Part shown: positions 1-5,507 of the stretch, piece after piece
Layout of the letters: the number at the start of each line of letters is the position of its first letter
How positions within the stretch are numbered: the stretch's first letter is position 1
Source of the DNA: Pseudomonadota bacterium
GTDB lineage: Bacteria > Desulfobacterota > Desulfovibrionia > Desulfovibrionales > Desulfovibrionaceae
Direction of reading: 5' to 3'
Assembly: GCA_023417745.1 (NCBI GenBank)
Contig: JAEZEM010000337.1
Location: 1 to 6,445 of the forward strand
DNA: 6,445 nt
Notes under the pieces: generated by a model
What the model was told of the DNA's origin: nothing
Seen by the model: the letters and a program-made list of their open reading frames with translations, nothing else
Database searches by the model: none
Translations under genes and position numbers: made by a program

Positions 1-368
1 GCCGGGGCCGGCTCGGCGGCCTTGGCCGGAGCCGGGGCGGCCGGTTCGGCCGGCTTGGGCGCCGAGGCCTCGGCGGGCTTGGCGGCCGGAGCAGCCGGAG
101 CAGCGGCGGCATCAAGCTTCTTGCCGGCCTTGCGGGCTTCGCGGAACCGGTTGTATTCCTGTTCGTCGAGGGTGCCGTTGCCGTCGGTGTCGGCGGCCAG
201 GAACTCCTCGACGGTGAGGTCCGGAAAGACGACGATCAGCTCTTCGAAGATGATCCGGCCGTCCTTGTTGTAATCCACTTTGGGGAACCCCGTGGGGTCT
301 TCCTTGTTGCAGCCGGCCAGGGCCAGCCCGGCCGCCAGAACCATCATCGTGGCAATGCGCGACTTCAT
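1..368 (-). CDS. EF-hand calcium-binding lipoprotein, 3' end cut by window edge
   Basis: Reading the minus strand from the ATG at 368 gives an open frame to the window edge (122 whole codons, no stop). Residues 1-20 form a lipoprotein signal peptide ending in the lipobox LAGC, with Cys20 as the predicted lipidated residue. Asn at +2 argues against inner-membrane retention. Two canonical 12-residue EF-hand loops follow: D32-N34-D36-R38-I40-E43 and D60-D62-N64-T66-D68-E71, each with Gly at loop position 6. After about residue 85 the chain becomes a low-complexity Ala/Pro/Lys/Glu tail, which could span periplasm or peptidoglycan (inference). The start is supported by GGAGG (plus-strand 373-377) 4 nt upstream. 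The ATG overlaps the TGA of the upstream phosphatase gene as ATGA, so the two are probably translated together. Calcium binding follows from the loops; the biological role is unknown. The C-terminal length cannot be judged. Confidence 0.85.
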   Translation of the reverse strand, partial: MKSRIATMMVLAAGLALAGCNKEDPTGFPKVDYNKDGRIIFEELIVVFPDLTVEEFLAADTDGNGTLDEQEYNRFREARKAGKKLDAAAAPAAPAAKPAEASAPKPAEPAAPAPAKAAEPAP

Positions 369-1726
369 GCCGCCTCCGTGTGTTTCGCCCCCGCCCAGGC
401 CTTGACCACAACCAGCGTCACGTCGTCGCGGCTGGGTTCGCCCTGACGGAAGGCTTCCAGATCGGCCAACGCCTCGCGGGCGATGCCGGCCGCGTCCAGG
501 GACGCGGCCCGACGCAGGGCGTGGCGCAAACGGGTCTTGCCGTACATTTCCCCGTCCGCGCTGCGGGCCTCCCAAATGCCGTCGGTGCCAAGGGCCAGTA
601 CAGCTCCGGGCGGCAGGCCCTTGACCAGATTCTCCTCATAGGGCCAGTCGCCGTCGATCCCCAGGGGGATACCCCGGCCGCCGAGTTCCTGGAACTCGTC
701 CGTGGCCGGATCGTAGAGCAGAGCCGGGTCGTGGCCGGCCCGCACATAGCGCAGTTGCCCGGTTTCCGGGCAGATTTCCAGCAAAAAAAGCGTGATGAAC
801 CGTCCCGAAACGCCCATGTCCTCGGCCAGCAAACGGTTGACGTCGCCGACGATGGCGGCCGGGCCGCCCGGAGACAGCAGACGGGAGCGCAAAAAGGCCC
901 GCACGCTGGCCATGAGCAGGGCGGCCTGGATGCCATGCCCGGTGACGTCGCCCACGGCCACCAGGAACTGGCGCTGCCCATGGTCGCCCGGGCGCATGAG
1001 ATAGTCGTAGTAGTCGCCGCCGGTGGCGTCGCAGGGGCGGCTCACCCCGACCACGTCGAAGCCGGCCAGGGTCGGCGCGCCCTTGGGCCAAAAACCCTGC
1101 TGGACGCTGGCCGCCACTTCCATGTCGAAATCCATGCGCTGTTTGACCAGGGCCTCGCCGTGCAGGCGGGCGTTGACGATGGCCACGGCGGCCTGGGCGG
1201 CCAGCAGGGAAAAGGTCTCCAGATCGTCGGCGCAAAACTCCCCGCCGCCGGCCTTGTTGATGCACTGCACCACGCCGATGACCCGTTCGCGGTAAATAAG
1301 CGGCACGCACAGCATGGAGCGGGTGCGATAACCGGTCTGGTGGTCCACCTCGCGGTTGAAGCGGGGATCGTCGTAAGCGTCGGCCAGCAGCACGGGCTGC
1401 CCGGCCTCGGCCACCCAGCCGGCCACGCCCTGGCCCGGAGCCAGGCGGAAACCGGCCTTGAGCGGCAGGCAGGCCGGCCCTTGGGCCACGGTGAAGACCA
1501 GTTCGCCCTGGCCCGGGCCTGGCGCGTCGTCCACCAGCAGCAGGCTGGCCGCCTCGGCCGCCAAGGCCTGGCGCGAGGTGGTCATGATGCGCTCAAGCAC
1601 TTCGGAAAGATCCAGGGATTCGGCCACAAGGCGCGACAGGGCAAAACAGCGGCGCAGCCCGTCGATCTTGCGCGACAGGCTGACGGCGTCGCCCGTGTCG
1701 ACGGGCCTGGCGTCTGGCGGCGTCAT
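365..1726 (-). CDS. GAF domain plus SpoIIE/PP2C-family serine phosphatase
   Basis: The 453-residue protein has no signal peptide or membrane segment, so it is probably cytoplasmic. A GAF sensory domain spans roughly residues 40-187, with its typical strand around 137-158 (MLCVPLIYRERVIGVVQCIN). A short helical linker (190-210, ending in SVQQGFWP) leads into a SpoIIE-type PP2C phosphatase domain (about 220-443). Metal-binding motifs are intact: CDATGGDYYDYL (D238), VGDVTGHG (D260), LGTDGIWE (D382) and SRDDVTLVVVK (D434/D435). The architecture is that of RsbU-like regulators, which dephosphorylate anti-anti-sigma (STAS) proteins in response to a ligand or partner. No STAS protein or HPK-like kinase lies in the window, so substrate and signal are unknown. 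The ATG at 1726 has only a weak G-rich element in front of it (GGGG, 2 nt spacing), but no other in-frame start looks better. Its stop overlaps the lipoprotein start by 4 bp. Confidence 0.9.
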   Translation of the reverse strand: MTPPDARPVDTGDAVSLSRKIDGLRRCFALSRLVAESLDLSEVLERIMTTSRQALAAEAASLLLVDDAPGPGQGELVFTVAQGPACLPLKAGFRLAPGQGVAGWVAEAGQPVLLADAYDDPRFNREVDHQTGYRTRSMLCVPLIYRERVIGVVQCINKAGGGEFCADDLETFSLLAAQAAVAIVNARLHGEALVKQRMDFDMEVAASVQQGFWPKGAPTLAGFDVVGVSRPCDATGGDYYDYLMRPGDHGQRQFLVAVGDVTGHGIQAALLMASVRAFLRSRLLSPGGPAAIVGDVNRLLAEDMGVSGRFITLFLLEICPETGQLRYVRAGHDPALLYDPATDEFQELGGRGIPLGIDGDWPYEENLVKGLPPGAVLALGTDGIWEARSADGEMYGKTRLRHALRRAASLDAAGIAREALADLEAFRQGEPSRDDVTLVVVKAWAGAKHTEAA

Positions 1727-1737
1727 GGCCCCATGCT

Positions 1738-1772
1738 ACAACAAAACGCCGCGAGGGCAAAGCCGCGCGGCG
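1738..1772 (-). terminator. Probable intrinsic terminator after the muramidase-like gene
   Basis: On the minus strand a 7-bp GC stem (CGCCGCG, plus 1766-1772, pairing with 1747-1753) encloses an inner GGC/GCC stem with a 3-nt loop. It is followed directly by a T-rich stretch TTTTGTTGT (plus 1746-1738). It starts 34 nt after the stop of the 1807-3126 gene and ends 12 nt before the start codon of the phosphatase gene. As a terminator it would separate the two genes; if leaky it would act as an attenuator. The T tract is interrupted by G, so efficiency is uncertain. Confidence 0.6.
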
Positions 1773-1806
1773 AGACGTTGCGGTGAAAGATCCTGGCCAG
1801 GGAAAA

Positions 1807-3126
1807 CTAGACGGACGGGCTGTCGAGCAAGGCGATGGCCGTGGTCTTCTCGTCCTGGAAGCGCGATTGCACGGCTTCCCGGATGCGCTTGTTGTGGCGG
1901 AAAAACTTCTGGCCCCGGATGCGGTAGACCTCTTCGATGACCGCCTTGTCAAAATCCTGACCCGGCGGCATGGCCTCGGCCTTTTCAATGGCCTGGGTGA
2001 AGATGCGCTCGGCCCCGCCCGGGCCATGCTGCACGGCCGTGCTCCACAAGACCTCGCGCAGGGCGTAGGAACGCCGGGTGACGTCCACGCCGGTGGTCAG
2101 CACGATGGACTTGGCGGCCGGCGAGTAGTTGTTGGAGCGGATGAATTCATGCTGCAAGGCCTCGAAACGCCTTGGGTCCGAGGCGGCCACGGCCTTCCAG
2201 GCGGCGGGCATCCGCCCGGAGCGCCCGCCGGTGTCGGCCGGCCCGGCCGCGCGCAGCTTGGCGGCGACATCCGGGGCCTTGTCGTCGAGGAAACGCAGGA
2301 AATAGTCCATGGTGCCGGTCTTGGAGGCGATCTGGTACTGGCCGTAGGAGGTGCCGCCCCGGCTGTCGTAACCGATGTAGTCGATCTCGGAATTGGATTC
2401 GTACTGGGCGGACAGCCGGCCGGCCTGGTGCTCCAGGGTCGAGGGCAGCACCTTGCGGGAAACGGCGGCCGTTTCCTTGGCCTGCTCCACCCGGTTCGTC
2501 TCGGCCAGGATGTTTTCCGCGCCGGCCACGGCCAAAAGGAGTTCCTCCTCGCGCTTGGTGAAGCCGCCCCGGCCCGAGGCCTGGTTGACCCGGCCCAGGT
2601 GACCAAGGTCGTCAGGATGGCGGGCGGTCGGGCTCACGGCCATGCGCACGGCCGACTTGTCAACAGCCCGACGGACGCTTGATCCGCCGGCATCGGCCGA
2701 GGCGGCGGCAACTGCCGCTCCCGGGCCTGAGGACGGAGCGGAGGCCTGTTCCATGGCCATGCGCGACAGCGTGGCCAGGGCGTTGCCTTGGAAACTGGCC
2801 ATGCCCTGCCCCATATCCATGCCCTGGCCCATTTTCTGGCTCATGTCCGTCAAAGCCTTGGCGTCGGTCTGGTAGCCAAGCATGGACAGGGCCGCATCCT
2901 TGCCGGTGCTCTCCCCGGAGGACAGCATCTCCAGGCCGGTGATCATATTTTCCTTGGGAATCGACAACTTACTGTTCTTGCCGACTTCCCCGTTGATCCC
3001 GTAGCCGCTTTGCAGCATGTTCTGGAAAAGTTTGGGATCAAGCCTGGCCTTGCCCGATCCCGGCGTGATTGCAGCCGCTTTCTTCAGGAAATCCTGAGCG
3101 GTAGTGGTGGTTGTCGCTATGGCCAT
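1807..3126 (-). CDS. Putative lysozyme/transglycosylase-like peptidoglycan hydrolase
   Basis: With the ATG at 3126 the product is 439 residues. A TTG at 3150 in the same frame would add 8 residues but has no better ribosome site; the ATG has a modest GGGA about 7 nt upstream. Residues 1-125 are Ala/Thr/Met-rich and contain a Met/Gly/Gln cluster (residues 99-110). Residues 125-185 are Ala/Ser/Pro-rich linker, and 188-238 is helical. The C-terminal part (about 240-425) looks like a lysozyme-fold enzyme: YES with Glu243 as the candidate acid, then GYDSRGGTSYGQYQIAS (252-268) and WSTAVQHGPGGA (361-372). I recognise this pattern from phage-tail and secretion-associated cell-wall hydrolases, but the exact family is not assigned. 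There is no signal peptide, so the protein would need a dedicated export route (phage-like, flagellar or other) or act inside the cell. A hairpin terminator follows it. Confidence 0.75.
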   Translation of the reverse strand: MAIATTTTTAQDFLKKAAAITPGSGKARLDPKLFQNMLQSGYGINGEVGKNSKLSIPKENMITGLEMLSSGESTGKDAALSMLGYQTDAKALTDMSQKMGQGMDMGQGMASFQGNALATLSRMAMEQASAPSSGPGAAVAAASADAGGSSVRRAVDKSAVRMAVSPTARHPDDLGHLGRVNQASGRGGFTKREEELLLAVAGAENILAETNRVEQAKETAAVSRKVLPSTLEHQAGRLSAQYESNSEIDYIGYDSRGGTSYGQYQIASKTGTMDYFLRFLDDKAPDVAAKLRAAGPADTGGRSGRMPAAWKAVAASDPRRFEALQHEFIRSNNYSPAAKSIVLTTGVDVTRRSYALREVLWSTAVQHGPGGAERIFTQAIEKAEAMPPGQDFDKAVIEEVYRIRGQKFFRHNKRIREAVQSRFQDEKTTAIALLDSPSV

Positions 3127-3204
3127 GGCGCTATCCCGTAGTTCGATCAATCCGTTGACGCAACCGGGTTATTGCAACCCTTGTGCCGACGAACCGGAGC
3201 CCTC
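3127..3204. promoter_or_regulatory. Divergent intergenic spacer with short dyads
   Basis: The 78 nt between the divergent muramidase-like gene and the cysteine-rich gene must hold the promoter for at least the plus-strand gene. Two small inverted repeats are visible: GTTG-acg-CAAC (3154-3164) and GGGTT-attgc-AACCC (3166-3180). A TTGACG at 3155-3160 resembles a -35 box, but I cannot pair it with a convincing -10 box. The dyads could be an operator or chance; the evidence is weak. Confidence 0.3.
3196..3199 (+). promoter_or_regulatory. Ribosome binding site deciding the GTG start
   Basis: GGAG lies 5 nt before the GTG at 3205. The upstream in-frame TTG codons (3172, 3181) have no comparable purine-rich element, so this site favours the shorter product. 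Confidence 0.55.
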
Positions 3205-3474
3205 GTGGAAAACAGCCATCGTTTCTTTCGCAACGCCGCCTGCCGCTATTTCCCCTGCCACCCCGGGGCCGACCCCGAGGCGTTCAATTGTTTGTTCTGT
3301 TTTTGTCCGCTGTATTTCCTGGAAAACTGCGGCGGCGACCATCAGATGGTCAAAGGGATAAAGGACTGCACGCCCTGCCTGCGGCCCCACCGGCCAGAGG
3401 GCTACGACGAGATCCTGGCGCGGTTGCGGGAGGAGGCCACGGCGCGACGGGAGACGGCGGCCGCTTCAACATAA
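3205..3474 (+). CDS. Cysteine-rich small-domain (zf-like) protein
   Basis: This 89-residue protein is the only plus-strand gene. It carries the pattern of the cysteine-rich small domain (Pfam zf-like family, presumed metal binding): ENSHRFFRNAACRYFPCH, NCLFCFCPLYF, ENCGG and DCTPC, followed by a short charged helix (about 63-83). Eight cysteines occur at 13, 18, 29, 32, 34, 42, 55 and 58, with His5, His19, His46 and His62 as further possible ligands. These suggest two metal or Fe-S sites, but the metal is not known. I chose GTG at 3205 because GGAG at 3196-3199 is 5 nt upstream and homologous domains start near the ENS motif. In-frame TTG codons at 3172 and 3181 are alternatives that add up to 11 unconserved residues. 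No signal peptide or membrane segment is seen. Family members occur as orphan genes, so context gives no function here. Confidence 0.82.
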   Translation: MENSHRFFRNAACRYFPCHPGADPEAFNCLFCFCPLYFLENCGGDHQMVKGIKDCTPCLRPHRPEGYDEILARLREEATARRETAAAST

Positions 3475-3480
3475 CGCCGC

Positions 3481-3512
3481 GACGTCCGGCGGCCGGCGGA
3501 TGGCCGGGCGTC
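3481..3512. other. Hairpin between convergent genes
   Basis: GACGTCCGGC (3481-3490) pairs with GCCGGGCGTC (3503-3512) over 10 bp including one G-T wobble, around a 12-nt loop. It lies just after the stop of the cysteine-rich gene and covers the first two bases of the protease stop codon. The position suits a shared terminator for two converging transcripts, but no T tract follows on either strand, so it may only be a 3'-end stabilising structure. Confidence 0.35.
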
Positions 3513-4496
3513 AATTGTCCAGGAGCAGCGAATTGGCCGCCGGCACAGCCCCGGCCATGGGGCCGACCGCGTCGTCATAGACATAGACCCATTCGCCGAA
3601 CCGGACATCGGCTGAAGCCAACTGCGAATAGGCGATCCAGAAGTAGCCGCTTTCGCCCCAGCCCGTGCCCCAACTATTTTTGACCAGGAAGGCCGACGTG
3701 GCGTCATCCCAGCCCACGACCAGCACAAAGTGGCCGCCCTTGTTCTCCCCGTCGACCTTGCTGTAAACGCCCCCGTATAATCATAAAGATCCGAATACAC
3801 GACCATGCGGGCCACCACCGGCCCCTTGGTCAACACGGCCGTCTTGAGCATGGCCGTGGTGGCCGGGAACGTTTGGTTGGCATAGGACCAGTTCGTCGCC
3901 TTATACGGGGACAGCTGCCAATTGGCGCAGGCCGCGCCGCAGGAACCATCCGTGTTGGTATACGGATAGCAAGTTTCCTTGGCCGTGCCGGTGGTTTGCA
4001 AATAGGTCGAGGCCGTGCTGGCGTAGCCGCCCGCGGCGCAGTTTCCCGCCCCGGCGCAGGACAGCGGAATCTGCTCGGAAAGATCGATATCCGTGCCTGG
4101 CCGATTGTAGGTCCGCAGCAGCCGAGCTTCCAGCGCCGCCACCGGGGCAAAAACAAAGCAGCTGCCGCAAGTCTGCTGGTTGCGCACCGGCGTCACGTAA
4201 TTCTTGCCGTTGACGTCGCGCCAACTGTAGCTGGCCGGCAGGTCTTGCGCAGGCAAAGCCGCCATGGGCGTGACCGCGTCGCCACGGGTGATTTCCGCCA
4301 ATCCGCCGCACAGACGATTCTGTTCTTCAGGGGTCATCCGCGTGACGGATGTTTCGCCAGCGGTCCAGTTGGCCCCAGCGGCGGCGATCGATTGGCGCAA
4401 ATCCGCCAAATTCCCAGCCGATGCCGCTCCCTGAACAACGACCGCCAACCAGAAAAACACTCCCGCGATCATCCCGACCGTTTTCCGCGTGACCAT
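3511..4496 (-). CDS. Secreted papain-family (C1A) cysteine protease, frameshifted
   Basis: Starting at the ATG at 4496 (AAGGAG at plus 4503-4508, 6 nt upstream), residues 1-27 are a Sec signal peptide ending AASA. A short pro-segment (about 28-86) contains NWTAGETSVTRMTPEEQNRL, a style known from bacterial and archaeal papain-like proteins. The catalytic domain begins near LPASYSWRD (86-94), with oxyanion Gln107 and nucleophile Cys113 in QQTCGSCF. The frame then loses register at a C5 run (plus 3770-3774). Adding one base restores GGHFVLVVGWDD (His256) and VKNSWGTGWGESGYF (Asn274), giving a complete 328-residue enzyme ending at 3511. As written, the first frame instead continues to a stop at 3402 with about 120 unrelated residues and no catalytic His or Asn. 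It overlaps the opposite cysteine-rich gene by 73 nt. Residue 114 is Phe where papains usually have Trp. The enzyme would act in the periplasm or outside the cell; its substrate is unknown. Confidence 0.88.
3770..3774 (-). other. Single-base frameshift site in the protease gene
   Basis: The minus strand reads TAT ACG GGG GCG TTT. The conserved downstream frame needs ACG GGG GGC GTT TAC, i.e. one more G in the run. Both halves on either side are fully conserved papain sequence without stops, so one base is missing here. It may be a sequencing or assembly error in a homopolymer, or a recent real mutation. A five-base G run is short for efficient slippage, and the zero-frame GCG codon does not re-pair well with GGC, so programmed recoding is less likely. 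Confidence 0.85.
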
Positions 4497-4747
4497 ACGA
4501 AACTCCTTGCCCTACGTTGCAAAGACCGCCGTTCCACGACATCCGAGCCTGGACTTCTTTTGCTGCCTCTCGCCGGCCGTGGCAATCACCATTTTCCCCC
4601 ACGCCCCGACGCCGGCACGTTCGCGCCGCCATTCACGGCATCCCCCTTGTCGCGAGAGGCGACACCGGGAGATGCCCAAGCCACCAGGCTGCCCGCCAGC
4701 CGTCGGCTTCCGGCGGTCCAGCCGGAACACCCGCCTGTTGACGCCAC
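4497..4747. other. Gene-free spacer upstream of the protease
   Basis: These 251 nt lie between the qmo terminator and the protease start. The protease ribosome site is at 4503-4508. Two small inverted repeats are visible, TGTCGC/GCGACA (4648-4653 with 4659-4664) and TTCCGGC/GCCGGAA (4708-4714 with 4721-4727). Neither has a T tract. I could not identify a convincing -35/-10 or sigma-54 promoter, although the protease promoter should be here because a terminator closes the upstream operon. The open frames crossing it lack coding character. Confidence 0.5.
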
Positions 4748-4778
4748 AAAAAAAAGGGAGGCCCTTAAAGGGCCTCCC
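4748..4778 (-). terminator. Intrinsic terminator of the qmo operon
   Basis: On the minus strand GGGAGGCCC pairs perfectly with GGGCCTCCC (plus 4770-4778 with 4756-4764, 9 bp, extendable by T-A pairs into the 5-nt loop). It is followed by eight uninterrupted T residues (plus 4755-4748). It lies 26 nt after the stop of the qmoD-like gene and is a textbook Rho-independent terminator. Confidence 0.93.
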
Positions 4779-4782
4779 CGTC

Positions 4783-4800
4783 AATCGACCGGAGTCGATT
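4783..4800 (-). other. Second hairpin directly after the qmoD-like stop codon
   Basis: AATCGAC (4783-4789) and GTCGATT (4794-4800) form a 7-bp stem with a 4-nt loop, just 3 nt past the stop codon and 4 nt before the main terminator stem. On the minus strand it has no T tract after it, so it may protect the mRNA 3' end or assist termination. On the plus strand it is followed by a short T run (4799-4803), but no plus-strand gene needs it. Confidence 0.5.
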
Positions 4801-4803
4801 TTT

Positions 4804-5493
4804 CTACCACTTGTCGGTGGCAAAGGCGTCGGAACCGAAGCCGAAGTCGGAAGCGGGCTCACCGCCCACGACCGGCTCGCCGGAACCGCCGGCCGCGCCG
4901 CCGTCAGCCGCGGCAGCGCCGCCGCCGGAGACGGTGACCACGCCGTGCTTCTTGACGTCCTCGATCATCTTGAGCAGCTCGTCGACCTTGCCGATGTACT
5001 CGACAACCTTGGCCTCGGAAGCCACGATGACCTTCTCGCCGGCGTCCTTGGCGGACTCCTCAAGGCGTTTGGCCTTGTCTTCGGCGGCTTTCAAGCGGAC
5101 ATCGACATCCTTGAGGATGGCGGTCTTCTCGGCCAGTTCCGCTTCGACCTTGGCGAGCTTGGCGGCCTGCTCGTCGATGGTCTTCTTGGAATCGGCCAGC
5201 TTGGCGAAAATCGCGTTGACCTCGGCCACGACGTCCGGGGGCAGCACGGCCACGGAGACGTTCTGGGCGGTGGCGCCCAGCTCGCCCGAGCTCATCCGGA
5301 CGAGTTCCGGATGCTGCTCGTAGATCCAGGCCTTGGCGAGGGCGGCGGCGAACGGCGCCAGCTCGGCGTCGATTTCCATGCCGGTCATGAAACCGACCAT
5401 CTCGGCCACGCCCTTCTTGTTGCCTTCCTTGTCGACGCCCTTGAGATACGACACGAACGCGTTCATGGGGAACACTTTGCGCGCTTCAGCCAT
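4804..5493 (-). CDS. qmoD: QmoD-like coiled-coil protein, last gene of the qmo operon
   Basis: The 229-residue protein starts at the ATG at 5493, 14 nt after the qmoC stop and behind a strong AGGAGGG site. It is the conserved gene found after qmoABC in Desulfovibrio (DVU0851 in D. vulgaris, sometimes called qmoD). From published work, loss of DVU0851 alone does not block sulfate reduction but causes a growth lag. Residues 1-85 form a compact conserved region with no recognisable enzyme motif. About 88-183 is a long Lys/Glu/Ala-rich helix with heptad character, probably a coiled coil. About 188-212 is a Gly/Ala-rich linker, and the chain ends in a short acidic-aromatic tail (DFGFGSDAFATDKW). 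There is no signal peptide or membrane segment. It may help assemble, stabilise or link Qmo with APS reductase (inference). The identification rests on operon position and overall style. Confidence 0.85.
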   Translation of the reverse strand: MAEARKVFPMNAFVSYLKGVDKEGNKKGVAEMVGFMTGMEIDAELAPFAAALAKAWIYEQHPELVRMSSGELGATAQNVSVAVLPPDVVAEVNAIFAKLADSKKTIDEQAAKLAKVEAELAEKTAILKDVDVRLKAAEDKAKRLEESAKDAGEKVIVASEAKVVEYIGKVDELLKMIEDVKKHGVVTVSGGGAAAADGGAAGGSGEPVVGGEPASDFGFGSDAFATDKW

Positions 5494-5497
5494 GGTA

Positions 5498-5504
5498 CCC
5501 TCCT
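5498..5504 (-). promoter_or_regulatory. Strong ribosome binding site for the qmoD-like gene
   Basis: The minus strand reads AGGAGGG followed by 4 nt and the ATG at 5493. It sits inside the 14-nt gap after the qmoC stop and fixes the start. Such a near-perfect site suggests the last operon gene is translated at a high rate. Confidence 0.85.
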
Positions 5505-5507
5505 AAA

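Noticed and set aside
1..111. Repetitive GCC/CCG-rich stretch as a DNA repeat or recombination site
   Set aside because: It is explained by the Ala/Pro/Lys/Glu tail of the lipoprotein; units vary in length and sequence, so it is low-complexity coding sequence.
380..1786. Long plus-strand open frame (about 468 codons) opposite the phosphatase gene
   Set aside because: It is the antisense shadow of a clear GAF-SpoIIE gene in GC-rich DNA. Its translation is His/Gly/Ala-rich with no motif, and the minus-strand product carries all the conserved residues.
3127..3150. TTG start at 3150 for the muramidase-like gene
   Set aside because: It adds 8 residues with no good ribosome site, while the ATG at 3126 has a modest one and begins a more natural N-terminus.
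3402..3510. C-terminal extension of the protease in its uncorrected frame
   Set aside because: It is Arg/Ser/Ala-rich out-of-frame sequence overlapping the cysteine-rich gene antisense, while the true papain C-terminus is present in the neighbouring frame.
3770..3774. Programmed ribosomal frameshifting in the protease
   Set aside because: The G run is only five bases, the A-site codon GCG would re-pair poorly to GGC, and no stimulatory structure was noted. An error or mutation is simpler.
4648..4727. Two short inverted repeats as terminators
   Set aside because: Stems are 6-7 bp with no T tract on either strand, and GC-rich DNA gives such dyads by chance.
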